From NCBI RefSeq assembly GCF_000011365.1, contig NC_004463.1, positions 7,116,001-7,180,000 on the forward strand: a stretch of DNA of 64,000 nucleotides, given 5' to 3'. Below the pieces are notes generated by a model. The model was not told where the DNA came from. It did not search any database and was given only the letters and a program-made list of their open reading frames with translations. The stretch's first letter is position 1; every line of letters starts with the position of its first letter. Source of the stretch: Bradyrhizobium diazoefficiens USDA 110. GTDB lineage: Bacteria > Pseudomonadota > Alphaproteobacteria > Rhizobiales > Xanthobacteraceae. A program made the translations under genes and the position numbers. This document shows positions 8,439-17,266 of the stretch, in pieces.

Positions 8439-10778
8439 TTATCCTGCGGCTCGCCGCGGCGTGAGGTTTGCGGCACTGTCAGCCGGCGGCGCGACGTGCA
8501 TCAGAATGGTCTGGGTCGCCGATGCGACCTCGATGCCGTTCTGCTGGAAGCGCTGCTTCATGCGGCGGTTGAACTCGCGCTGGACCGGCCAGCGCCCGGC
8601 CTCGGTGCAGCGGATCTGGCCGACGATCGACACCATCGCGCCATCGACCTTGTCGACGCCCCAGAGCTCGAGGTCGCCGCGGATCAGCGCGCGGAATTCA
8701 CTCTCGCGGCGCATCTCGTCGACGATGTCCTTGAGGATTTGGCCGGCGCGGTCGGTGTCCTCCTTGTAGGCCACGTTTACGCTGACGGACGCATTGCCCG
8801 CGCCGCGGCTGGCATTGGTGATGGTCGTGACCGCGCTGAACGGCACGATGTGCACGGCACCGTCGCCTGCGCGCAGGCGGATGGTGCGGATCGAGACGTT
8901 CTCGACGACGCCTGAGAGCCCCGACACGCTGACATTGTCGCCGACCTGCACCGTGTTCTCCAACAGCAGGAACAGGCCGGTGATGAGATCCTGCACCAGT
9001 TTTTGCGAACCGAAACCGATGGCGATGCCGACGATGCCGGCGCCTGCGAGCAGCGGGGCGACATTGACGCCGATCTCACTGAGCGCCGTGAGGCCGACGA
9101 CGGCGGCGATCACGCAGAGCAGCGCGGTGCGCAGCATCGGCTGGAAGGTCCGGAGGCGCGCGGCGCGGGCGTAGTGCCCGTCGCGGGACAGCGCATTGAT
9201 CTGGCGATCCAGCAGCGCGTTGCTGATCTCCCAGATAGCCGCAGCGACGAATACGGCAACGCCGATCGTCACCACGGCCGAGATCAGCCGTCCGCCGATC
9301 TGGCCGCCATAGAACCAGACGATGGCGTCCACGCCCCAGACTTCGAGCACGGCCACGAAGCCGATGAAGGCGATCACGCTGGACACGATCTTGCGCAGCA
9401 GCGGCAGATAGCGGTTGGCCCGGATTTCCAGCCCCGGAAAGCGCTGGAGGATCTCCGGCTTGATGCGGAAGCCGCGGTCGATCAGGCCCAGCGTCAGCAT
9501 GATGGCAACGCGCGTGATCAGCGCCACCGCGATGGTGCCGACGAAATATTGCAGCAGCAGCGCATAGCCGTTGCGGATGTTCAGCGCCCACACCGCCCAC
9601 AGCGCAAGATCGAGCGCGATCGCAAGATAATGCCAGCCACCGGCGATGCGGTTGCGCAGGCGCGCCGCAATCCCCGGCCGCTCGGCGGGCGCGCGAATGG
9701 CTTCGGCGACCTGGCGGCGGCATTGCAGGATGATGACGACGACGAAGAGATGCACGACCAGCATCACCATGCGCAGCAGCGCGGCGTAGCCGGCGCGATG
9801 CAGACCGAGCAGCAGCGCCACATTGGCAAAGGCGATGCCGGAGACGCCGACGCCGACGATGCGGCGCGCCCAGATCTCGATATAGGCCGCGGTCTCAGCC
9901 CGAACCGGAAACAGGCCGGACGGCCCCGCCAGCGCACGGACCACGCAGATGAGCCCGCGCGAGAACGCATAGGCGTTGACGACCGCGAGGATCACGAGGC
10001 GGACGGTCGTGGGCTCGCCGATCTCCGTTCCGAGCAGCGCGGTGGCGATGCCCACGAAGACGAACACGGGAAGCAGTTCGAACACCAGGCGCGCCAGCAC
10101 AAAGGGCAGCCGCAGCACGACCTGCCAGATCCGCACGAGACTGTGGCGGCGCTTGTGCAGTTCGGGCTCCGGGGTGACATCGGTCACCGATGACGGCGGA
10201 TCTGCAATGGGCAGCGCCTGCGCCGGCAGATGCGCGGCCTGCGGCACGCGACCTTCCAGGAACACGACCGGACGGCGGATCAGACGAAAGATCATCCACT
10301 CGGCGGAGAGGGCGCAGCCGAGCACCAGCGCGAGCTTCCAGGCGATCTCGATCAGGAGGTTGTAGGCCGCGGGATCGTTCGCGGTTCGCATGATCCAGTA
10401 ATAGAAGGCCGGGAAGTGCGTGAGCGTCCGCGCCACGCCGGCGATCTCGCCCGAGATCTCGCCGATCTGCTCCGATACCGTGAGCAGGAGCTGCGCACCG
10501 AGGCCATCGGCCGAAAGCGGGATCGGCGATTTCTGCTCGGGCGCGGACGGCGCAGGCTGCTGCTGACCTGATACATTCGCGATCGCGCGCAGCGTGTCGA
10601 TCATCTGCGCGCGTTTCTGGTCGTCCTGCAGCGTCTCCAGCGCGCGCCTGGCCTCGTCCGGCGACAGCGTGGCCGCACCCTTGGTCGCCGGCGCACGCGC
10701 CTCGGCCTGGGCGCCGGAGAGGGATGAGATGGCGAGGAAGAGCGCTGCGAGGAGCGCCGAGGCAAGCTTATGCGACAC
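8439..10778 (-). CDS. Large MscS-family mechanosensitive ion channel
   Basis: A 779-residue inner-membrane protein. The chosen GTG start (after AAGGA) gives a normal signal sequence, SHKLASALLAALFLA; the open frame continues 42 codons upstream without a ribosome site. After a ~130-residue periplasmic part with DEARRALETLQDDQ-like helices come about ten hydrophobic segments, then the MscS core near the C-terminus: VGIAIGFGSQKLVQDLITG, LENTVQVGDNVSVSGLSGVVE and IRLRAGDGAVHIVPFSAV. Such long MscS paralogues gate on membrane tension and protect against hypo-osmotic shock. No operon partners. Confidence 0.9.
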   Translation of the reverse strand: MSHKLASALLAALFLAISSLSGAQAEARAPATKGAATLSPDEARRALETLQDDQKRAQMIDTLRAIANVSGQQQPAPSAPEQKSPIPLSADGLGAQLLLTVSEQIGEISGEIAGVARTLTHFPAFYYWIMRTANDPAAYNLLIEIAWKLALVLGCALSAEWMIFRLIRRPVVFLEGRVPQAAHLPAQALPIADPPSSVTDVTPEPELHKRRHSLVRIWQVVLRLPFVLARLVFELLPVFVFVGIATALLGTEIGEPTTVRLVILAVVNAYAFSRGLICVVRALAGPSGLFPVRAETAAYIEIWARRIVGVGVSGIAFANVALLLGLHRAGYAALLRMVMLVVHLFVVVIILQCRRQVAEAIRAPAERPGIAARLRNRIAGGWHYLAIALDLALWAVWALNIRNGYALLLQYFVGTIAVALITRVAIMLTLGLIDRGFRIKPEILQRFPGLEIRANRYLPLLRKIVSSVIAFIGFVAVLEVWGVDAIVWFYGGQIGGRLISAVVTIGVAVFVAAAIWEISNALLDRQINALSRDGHYARAARLRTFQPMLRTALLCVIAAVVGLTALSEIGVNVAPLLAGAGIVGIAIGFGSQKLVQDLITGLFLLLENTVQVGDNVSVSGLSGVVENVSIRTIRLRAGDGAVHIVPFSAVTTITNASRGAGNASVSVNVAYKEDTDRAGQILKDIVDEMRRESEFRALIRGDLELWGVDKVDGAMVSIVGQIRCTEAGRWPVQREFNRRMKQRFQQNGIEVASATQTILMHVAPPADSAANLTPRRAAG

Positions 10779-11479
10779 GAGGATTCCTTGAAAAAATGAA
10801 TGCGCAGGCGGCGACGGGGCCGTCACCGCCGAAGCACGTGCGTCATGTCGGATGGTCGTTATTCGCCCCGGCGCTGTGTCGGAAGTTGGCCAAGGAGGCG
10901 ACATTCTCTTGGCATTTGCCGCGATGCAGGAAGCAGGAACCCCGTTTCCGACACGGCGAAATACCGGCTCGCGGGCGCGCGTCGATACAGCACGATGCTC
11001 ACGCCAAAACCTCTCCCGTCATTCCGGGATGGCTCCGGAACGACGGTGAGGAGGAGGAGGAGAAATGAAGCGTGATGCCAATCGCTCTGCGAAGCACACC
11101 GCCGGGCAGGTAGGGGCCTTGCCTCACTGATGGAGCCCTCTAAACCTTGACCCGGCGTGCCGTTCGCGGTTTCTGCCGCTATGCGATAGTCCGAACGAGC
11201 TCCATCGCACTTAACGCGGCTGGATCTGCGGAGGTGGTGTCATAGACCTCCCCTTGCTCATGAGGTGGACGTTGCGCGTCGCGTATTCGCGACCAACGTC
11301 ATGCTCCTCCCGTGACATAGAACTGTCAAGCAGGATCAATGGCTTTGAAATCACATTTGAGGGCGTGTTCCAGGCCGTTCCCGCGACAGATTGGTCGCAT
11401 GAGGCGACGGAATAAATCCCTTCCAGCAGCGTTTGTATCGAAGAGATTGTCCGTCCTCATTATTTCCAGAAAGCCAGAG
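10779..11479. other. Long intergenic region with one short repeat
   Basis: About 700 bp between the divergent MscS and metallo-beta-lactamase-fold genes. At 11017-11045 an 11-bp inverted pair (CGTCATTCCGG / CCGGAACGACG, one mismatch) looks like a short relative of the CATTCCGGG repeat seen at 46.1 kb. Near 11265-11300 an imperfect GACGTTG / CAACGTC pair is visible. I found no RNA gene and no ORF with a credible start. Confidence 0.5.
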
Positions 11480-12364
11480 ATGAAAGCATTGACTTGCATG
11501 GCCGTTCTCGCTGCCCTGGTGACCGGATCGGCATTCGCGCAAACCCCGCCGCAGACCTCCACCAGAAAGGTCGACGGCACCGACAATGTCTACATCTTCC
11601 GCTATGGCGGCCATCAGTCGATGTTCGTGGTGACGCCGAAGGGCGTGATCGCAACCGACCCGATCTCCTACTTGCGACCCGCCAAGCCCTATATCGACGC
11701 GATCAAGGCGGTCACCGACCAGCCGATCAAATACGTCGTCTACAGCCATCATCACTACGACCACATCGCCGGCGGCCAGCCATTCAAGGATCTCGGCGCC
11801 ACCTTCATCGCGCATCGGCGGACCAAGGAGCGCCTGCTCGAGCTGAAGAAGCAGAATGCGCTGCTCGCCGACGTCGTGATGCCGGATCAGGTGGTGGACG
11901 ACAAGAAGAGCATCACGCTCGGCGGCACCACGCTGGAGCTGAACTATGTCGGCCGCAACCATTCCGACAATTCGCTGGTGATGCGGCTGCCGAAGGAGAA
12001 GATCGTCTTCGTGGTCGATTTCGCGCCGATCGAGTCCGTCCAGTTCCGCAACATCCCCGACAATGTCTCGCCGCTGGAATATATCGCTTCGCTGAAGAAG
12101 CTGGCGTCGCTCGACTGGGAGCGGATGATCCCCGGCCACCCCAATGCCGGCGGGCGGCTCGGCACCAAGAAGGACGTCGAGGACGACATCGCCTACATGG
12201 AGGATCTCTCCGCCGAGGTGAAGAAGGCGGCGGACGCCGGCAAATGCATCGATACCGCGATGAAGGAAGTGAAGCTGCCGAAATACGAGAAGTGGGCGAA
12301 TTACGAGACCGCGCTGCCCGCCAATGTCGAGCGCTTCTGCTACTGGTGGGGCCGCGGGTACTAG
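11480..12364 (+). CDS. Secreted metallo-beta-lactamase-fold hydrolase
   Basis: A 294-residue protein with a signal peptide (MKALTCMAVLAALVTGSAFA) and the metallo-beta-lactamase HxHxDH motif as HHHYDH (His90, His92, Asp94, His95). Further metal-ligand-type positions occur in VGRNHSDNS, VVDFAP and the C-terminal PGHPNAGG. The fold covers lactamases, lactonases and thioesterases, and the substrate cannot be named; the sequence resembles general periplasmic MBL-fold proteins rather than a known carbapenemase. The frame is open 47 codons upstream, but only the ATG at 11480 gives a signal peptide. Cys residues near the C-terminus may form a disulfide. Confidence 0.88.
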   Translation: MKALTCMAVLAALVTGSAFAQTPPQTSTRKVDGTDNVYIFRYGGHQSMFVVTPKGVIATDPISYLRPAKPYIDAIKAVTDQPIKYVVYSHHHYDHIAGGQPFKDLGATFIAHRRTKERLLELKKQNALLADVVMPDQVVDDKKSITLGGTTLELNYVGRNHSDNSLVMRLPKEKIVFVVDFAPIESVQFRNIPDNVSPLEYIASLKKLASLDWERMIPGHPNAGGRLGTKKDVEDDIAYMEDLSAEVKKAADAGKCIDTAMKEVKLPKYEKWANYETALPANVERFCYWWGRGY

Positions 12365-12385
12365 CAAGCCGCTTGCAGAGAAACT

Positions 12386-12503
12386 CGTAGGGTGGGCAAA
12401 GCAACGAGACGCGCAAGGCGCGGCTCGTCGCGTGCCCACCATGCCAGCCGCGATCGTGGAGAGACGGTGGGCACGGCGCAAGGGCGCCTTTGCCGACCCT
12501 ACG
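12386..12503. repeat. Palindromic intergenic repeat (GTAGGGTGGGCAAAG family)
   Basis: CGTAGGGTGGGCAAAG at 12386 and CTTTGCCGACCCTACG at 12488 are inverted termini with one mismatch, enclosing a second inverted pair (CGTGCCCACC / GGTGGGCACG). The following 200 bp, including TTGCCCGACGGGTCAAACG and CTACTGTGCATGGGGTTG, also look familiar from memory as a segment that often trails this repeat in Bradyrhizobium. The block fills the gap between the convergent genes ending at 12364 and 12726. Confidence 0.75.
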
Positions 12504-12725
12504 AGATCAGAGATCGCAGCTACGACCTGCGGCAGACAGGTCGCTTTGCCCGCCCGGCCCGGTCTGCGGCGATGATGACATCATGCCCCTGTCTTGCCCG
12601 ACGGGTCAAACGGACATCTTTAAATCCGAACAACAGCGACCGTTCGCCAAGCCGTTGATTCCACTGGCACCGGCTACTGTGCATGGGGTTGTTTTCGTAC
12701 TTTTTCGATGACCGGCTCGGCTGGC

Positions 12726-13763
12726 CTAGAGAAACATGTCTGCCAGGTCGACCGTCGAGGACTTTCCGATCTGGTCGAAGTTTCGCGCCAGCCAGCTTCG
12801 CGCCGCCTCGCGGCCCTCGTCGCGCAGGCGACACAACAGGCTCCATTCGGGGTGGAACTGCGTGGCCGTGCCGAGCTGCGACATCAACTGGTCGTTGCCA
12901 ATCCAATGTATGTACATGCGGCTATGCCTGCTGCTGTCGAGCTCGCCGTCGTCGATCAGCCGCGTGGCGAAGGCGATCGCGCGCATCTCGCGCATCAAGG
13001 ACGAATTGAAGCTGATCTCGTTGATGCGGTGGAGGACATCGGCTGCACTGGTCGGCAGCTCGTTGCGCCGGATCGCCGTGACCTGCACGATGATGACGTC
13101 GTGACTGCGCTTGCGGTAGATCAACGGATAGATCGCGGGATTGCCGAGATAGCCGCCATCCCAATAATGCTCGCCGTCGATCTCGACGGCCTGGAAATAC
13201 GGCGGCAGGCAGGCCGAGGCGAGCACGGTTTCCGCCGTGAGCAGCGGGCTCTGGAATACCTTGATCTTGCCGGTGCGAACGTTGGTGGCGTTGAGAAACA
13301 GCTGCGGCGCCTCGGGCGAGGAATTGAGCCGGTCGAAATCGACCACGCGCTGCAGCAGCGAGCGGAGCGGATTGAAATGAAAGGGATTGAGCAGGCCCGG
13401 CGGCAGCGTGTGCGTCAGCGTGTGGATGATTGCGTGGACCGGATGATATTCCGGCGGCAGCCTCAGGGCCTGTATCCACTGGTTCAGCGGCGACATCAAA
13501 TCGTACGCCATGTCCATACGCGACACTTCGTACCAGAATGCGTGCAGGCTCTCCCGCGCGGCCTCCGCGCCGCCGTGCGCCATGCCGGAGGCCATCGCCA
13601 CCGCATTCATGGCGCCGGCACTGGTCGCGCTGACCGCCTCGATCGCCAACCTGCCGTCTTCGAGCACCTGGTCGAGCACGCCCCAGACGAAGGCGCCGTG
13701 CGCGCCGCCGCCCTGGAGCGCGAAGTTGACGGTCTTGCGGTCCGCGGTCCGGTTGGCTGTCAC
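12726..13763 (-). CDS. Patatin-like phospholipase
   Basis: A 345-residue lipid acyl hydrolase of the patatin family. It shows the oxyanion motif QGGGAHGAF near the N-terminus, the nucleophile elbow ATSAG (Ser of SATSAGAMNAV, with Ala in place of the first Gly of GxSxG) and the catalytic Asp in WDGGYLGNP. It starts at a GTG overlapping the stop of the polyphosphate kinase 2 gene by 4 bp (GTGA), indicating translational coupling. It is the last gene of a seven-gene run headed by a branched-chain amino-acid-type transporter. Substrate unknown; membrane lipid or storage-granule turnover are possibilities (inference). Confidence 0.88.
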   Translation of the reverse strand: MTANRTADRKTVNFALQGGGAHGAFVWGVLDQVLEDGRLAIEAVSATSAGAMNAVAMASGMAHGGAEAARESLHAFWYEVSRMDMAYDLMSPLNQWIQALRLPPEYHPVHAIIHTLTHTLPPGLLNPFHFNPLRSLLQRVVDFDRLNSSPEAPQLFLNATNVRTGKIKVFQSPLLTAETVLASACLPPYFQAVEIDGEHYWDGGYLGNPAIYPLIYRKRSHDVIIVQVTAIRRNELPTSAADVLHRINEISFNSSLMREMRAIAFATRLIDDGELDSSRHSRMYIHWIGNDQLMSQLGTATQFHPEWSLLCRLRDEGREAARSWLARNFDQIGKSSTVDLADMFL

Positions 13764-14689
13764 TTTGCTTGCTTCTTGCTTCCCGTCGCTTCTTTCTCCA
13801 GCGCCTTGCGCACCTCTTCGAACTCCTCCAGCGAGGCCTTGTCGGCGCGGGGAAAGCGCAGGTCCAGCTTTTCGAGCGCAGCGTTGATCACCGAGCCAAT
13901 CACGACGCGCGCGAACCATTTGTGATCGGCGGGCACGACATACCACGGCGCATGCGGCGTTGCCGTGTGGCGAACGATGTCTTGATAGACCGCCTGATAG
14001 CGCGGCCACAGCGCGCGCTCCTTGATGTCGTCCATGGAGAATTTCCACTGCTTGGCGGGCTCCTCCAGCCGGTCGAGGAAGCGCTGACGCTGCTCGTCCT
14101 TGGACAGGTTGAGAAAAAACTTCAACACCACGGTGCCGTTGCGCGTGAGGTAACGCTCGAAGGCGGAGATGTCCTCGAACCGCTCCTTCCAGATGTTCTT
14201 GGTCACGAGCTTCTGCGGCAGCTTCTCCTTGGCGAGGATCTCCGGATGCACGCGCGTCACCAGGCACTCCTCGTAATGCGAGCGGTTGAAGATGCCGATA
14301 TGGCCGCGCTCCGGCAGCGCGGTGACGTGGCGCCAGAGGAAGTCGTGGTCGAGCTCCTTGCTGCTTGGCGCCTTGAAGGCATGGACATCGCAGCCCTGCG
14401 GGTTGATGCCCTCGAAAATCGCCTTGATCGCGGAATCCTTCCCCGCCGCGTCCATGGCCTGGAACACGATCAGCACCGACCAGCGGTCCTGGGCGTAGAG
14501 TTTCTCCTGGAACTCGATCAGCCGCTTCTTGTTGGCGTCGAGAATCTCCTGCGCCCTCTCCTTGTCGAGATCGCCCTTCTCGTTGGTCTTGTGCGCCTTG
14601 AGGTGAAACTTGCCCGAGCCGTCGTAGCGGAACGGCGTGATGTAACGGTCAAGTTCCTGGGCGAGCGATCTGGACGGCTTCTTGTTCAT
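13760..14689 (-). CDS. ppk2: Polyphosphate kinase 2 family protein
   Basis: A 309-residue PPK2 that transfers phosphate between polyphosphate and a nucleotide. Walker A is VFQAMDAAGKDSAIK (Gly83, Lys84, Asp85), followed by INPQGCDVHAFKAPS, the Walker B region GIFNRSHYEECLVTRVHP and the lid KFFLNLSKDEQRQRFLDR. The single-domain length fits class I or III enzymes; I cannot decide between ADP and AMP as acceptor. The ATG lies inside the 3' end of livM (41-bp overlap), and its stop overlaps the patatin gene, so it is part of the transporter operon. Confidence 0.92.
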   Translation of the reverse strand: MNKKPSRSLAQELDRYITPFRYDGSGKFHLKAHKTNEKGDLDKERAQEILDANKKRLIEFQEKLYAQDRWSVLIVFQAMDAAGKDSAIKAIFEGINPQGCDVHAFKAPSSKELDHDFLWRHVTALPERGHIGIFNRSHYEECLVTRVHPEILAKEKLPQKLVTKNIWKERFEDISAFERYLTRNGTVVLKFFLNLSKDEQRQRFLDRLEEPAKQWKFSMDDIKERALWPRYQAVYQDIVRHTATPHAPWYVVPADHKWFARVVIGSVINAALEKLDLRFPRADKASLEEFEEVRKALEKEATGSKKQAK

Positions 14690-15665
14690 GGGCGCGGGGC
14701 ACCTTGCGTTGCGGCTTCAGTCGGTCGAGCACGCTACCAAGGATACCCTTGGGAAGGAATATGATGAAAAGCACCAGCAGCACGCCGTAGACGAGATTGT
14801 CCCAGCCGACCGCCTTGGTGCCGAAGCCGATGCGCAAGCTCTCCGCCAGCAGGATCGTGATGACGGCACCGAAGGTCGGACCGAGCGAGACGAACAGGCC
14901 GCCGACGATGGCGGCAAACACCATCTGGAGCGACACCGCGATGCCGCTGACCGTGTCGGGCGTAATGAACATCTGGTACTGGCAGTAGATGGCGCCGGCG
15001 AGCGCCGTCATCAGCGCGCTGAGCAGCGTGATCTTCAGCTTCTCCGCGGTGACGTCGACGCCGGCGGCGGCCGCGGCGTCCTCGTCCTCCGAGATCGCCT
15101 CCAGCGCGTAGCGGCTCATGCTGCGGTCGACCCAGTGCCAGACCACGATGCCGAACAGCCAGACCCCGAGCGCGATCAGATACCAGGTCGTCTTGTCGTC
15201 GAATTGCAGCGCCAGCAGCTTGTTGCCCGAGGCGCGGTTCGGCGTGTAGCCGAGCGAGCCGCCGGTATAGTCACGTGTGGCGGTGATGACCTGGAGCACG
15301 ATGCCCGACAGCGCCAGCGTCACCAGCACGAAATAGTGACCGGTGATGCGGAAGCGGAAGCAGGGATAGCCGACGATCAGCGCCAGCGTACCCGCCGCAG
15401 CCATGCTGATGGGAATGCCGATCCAGGGCGACCAGCCCAGATGATTCCACAGCAGCGCGGTGACATAGGCGCCGATGCCCATGAAGCCGCCATGGCCGAG
15501 CGAGACCAGGCCGAACCGCCCCATCATCGACCAGGACGTGTAGGCGAACGACCAGATCAGGATCAGCACCAGGATGTGCAGATGATAGGGATCGCGATAG
15601 ACGAAGGGCAGCGCGACCAGCGCCGCCAGTCCCACCGCCCATGCAAGCCGCCCCTGCCCCGTCAT
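14649..15665 (-). CDS. livM: Branched-chain amino-acid-type ABC transporter permease LivM
   Basis: A 338-residue inner-membrane permease with about nine hydrophobic segments and the LivM loop SRYALEAISEDEDAAAAAGVDV that contacts the ATPases. It begins at an ATG overlapping the livH stop by 4 bp (ATGA) and its last 41 bp overlap the start of ppk2. The frame also stays open far upstream through the other liv genes, but that extension is an artefact of GC-rich DNA. Partners: LivH (15662-16543), ATPases at 16559 and 17267, and the binding protein at 18064. Confidence 0.93.
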   Translation of the reverse strand: MTGQGRLAWAVGLAALVALPFVYRDPYHLHILVLILIWSFAYTSWSMMGRFGLVSLGHGGFMGIGAYVTALLWNHLGWSPWIGIPISMAAAGTLALIVGYPCFRFRITGHYFVLVTLALSGIVLQVITATRDYTGGSLGYTPNRASGNKLLALQFDDKTTWYLIALGVWLFGIVVWHWVDRSMSRYALEAISEDEDAAAAAGVDVTAEKLKITLLSALMTALAGAIYCQYQMFITPDTVSGIAVSLQMVFAAIVGGLFVSLGPTFGAVITILLAESLRIGFGTKAVGWDNLVYGVLLVLFIIFLPKGILGSVLDRLKPQRKVPRAHEQEAVQIARPGT

Positions 15666-16543
15666 CGGCGCCTCGCAAGCAGGCCCGCGGGCCGGATGAA
15701 CATCATGACGATGAAGAAGGCGAAGGCGAGCACATAGCCCCATTCGAGGTCGGAGAACAGCCCGCCGAGCGAGATGATCTCGGCGAACACGAAGGCGGCG
15801 ATGAAGCCGCCGATGAAATTGCCGAGGCCCCCGAGCACGCAGATCAGGAAGGTGATCGGCCCGAAGGACAGGCCGACGAAGGGGTGCACGTCGTATTGCA
15901 GCACCAGCAGGCAGGCGGCGAGGCCTGCGAGCGCGCCGCCGAGCGCCGAGGTGATGAGGTAGAGCTTCTTCGTATCGACGCCCATCAGCGCCATGATCTG
16001 CCGGTCCTGCGAGATCGCGCGGATCGCGGTTCCCGTGAAGGTGCGCGTCATGAACAGGTAGACGGCGACCATGCCGACCAGCGCAGCCAGAAACGACAGG
16101 AGTCGTGCGTAGCTGAAATTCATGTCGCCGAAGGCGAGCACCGGCAGGCGGATGCCGAGATTGCGGAAGTCGATGCCGAAGGCAACGGTCGCAAAACTCT
16201 GGAGCACGAACAGCACGCCACCGGTTGCGAGCAACTGGTTGATCGGCGGCGCGGTGAGCAGCGGCGCGATCACGAGGTAATGCAGCGCGGCGCCGAGCAG
16301 CGCGACAAGAAGAATGGTGAACGGCGCCGCGACGAAATAGCTGACGCCGTAATACTGCACCATGAAATACATGGCGTACATGCCGATCATCACGAGCTCG
16401 GCATAGCAGATCCAGGTCACGTCGATGACGCCGAAGATCAGATTGAGCCCGAGCGCAAGCAGCGCCAGCACGCCGCCGAGCAGGATACCGTTGATCACGG
16501 CCTCCAGCAGGTAGATGTCGAAAATGTCCAGGAATGCCTGCAT
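15662..16543 (-). CDS. livH: Branched-chain amino-acid-type ABC transporter permease LivH
   Basis: A 293-residue permease with eight or so membrane segments. Typical LivH stretches are GILLGGVLALLALGLNLIFGV near the N-terminus, the coupling loop FTGTAIRAISQDRQIMALMGVD, and GPITFLICVLGGLGNFIGGF. It pairs with LivM to form the channel. It lies 15 bp after livF and overlaps livM, all on the minus strand. Confidence 0.93.
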   Translation of the reverse strand: MQAFLDIFDIYLLEAVINGILLGGVLALLALGLNLIFGVIDVTWICYAELVMIGMYAMYFMVQYYGVSYFVAAPFTILLVALLGAALHYLVIAPLLTAPPINQLLATGGVLFVLQSFATVAFGIDFRNLGIRLPVLAFGDMNFSYARLLSFLAALVGMVAVYLFMTRTFTGTAIRAISQDRQIMALMGVDTKKLYLITSALGGALAGLAACLLVLQYDVHPFVGLSFGPITFLICVLGGLGNFIGGFIAAFVFAEIISLGGLFSDLEWGYVLAFAFFIVMMFIRPAGLLARRR

Positions 16544-16558
16544 GCCCCTGCCCGCCCC

Positions 16559-17263
16559 TCACACCCCGAGATACGCTTCCTTGACCGTGTCGCTCGCGAG
16601 CATCTCGGCCGAAGTGCCTGAGCTGCGGATCGTGCCGGCCTCGATCAGATAGGCACGGTCGACCACCCGGAGCACCTGCTGCACATTCTGCTCGACGATC
16701 AGCACCGTCAGCCCGCGGGCGCGGATTCGCTTCACCAGCTCGAACACCTGCTGCACCACGACCGGCGCAAGTCCTGCGGAGGGCTCGTCGAGCAGCAGAA
16801 GTTTTGGATTGGACATCAGCGCGCGCCCGATCGCGCACATCTGCTGCTCGCCGCCGGACATCGTGCCGGCCATCTGGTGGCGGCGCTCCTTCAGGCGCGG
16901 AAACAGGTCGAACACCACCTCCAACCGCTCGGCATAGTGGCCGCGCGCCTCCTTCATGAATGCGCCCATCTTCAGATTGTCGTCGACCGTGAGCTGCGGA
17001 AACAGCCGCCGGTTCTCCGGCACATGTGCGATCCCAAGGCTGACGATCTTGTGCGGCGGCGTCGCGACGACATCGACGCCTTCCATCCTGATCGAACCGC
17101 GCGAGGGACGGATCAGGCCGGAGATGACGCGCATCAGGGTGGTCTTGCCGGCGCCGTTCGGGCCGATGACGCCGACCGCCTCGCCGGCCCTCACGTCGAG
17201 ATCGACGTCGAACAGCGCCTGGAACGTACCGTAGCCGGCGTTGACGGACCGCAGCTCCAGCAT
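16559..17263 (-). CDS. livF: ABC transporter ATPase LivF
   Basis: A 234-residue ATP-binding subunit. Walker A GPNGAGKTT is near residue 34, the Q-loop region VPENRRLFPQLTV is typical of LivF, the signature is intact (MSGGEQQMCAIGRAL), and Walker B is LLLLDEPSAGLAP. It ends with the LivF-type C-terminus LASDTVKEAYLGV. It starts 4 bp after the livG stop. Its intact signature contrasts with the degenerate one in its partner LivG. Confidence 0.94.
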   Translation of the reverse strand: MLELRSVNAGYGTFQALFDVDLDVRAGEAVGVIGPNGAGKTTLMRVISGLIRPSRGSIRMEGVDVVATPPHKIVSLGIAHVPENRRLFPQLTVDDNLKMGAFMKEARGHYAERLEVVFDLFPRLKERRHQMAGTMSGGEQQMCAIGRALMSNPKLLLLDEPSAGLAPVVVQQVFELVKRIRARGLTVLIVEQNVQQVLRVVDRAYLIEAGTIRSSGTSAEMLASDTVKEAYLGV

Positions 17264-17266
17264 CGG

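Noticed and set aside
11480..12364. Metallo-beta-lactamase-fold protein as an antibiotic-resistance enzyme
   Set aside because: The HxHxDH fold is shared by many hydrolases, and nothing else points to lactamase activity.
12726..14267. Extended 513-residue form of the patatin protein
   Set aside because: The extra N-terminus is out-of-frame ppk2 sequence; the GTG at 13763 gives the normal patatin N-terminus.
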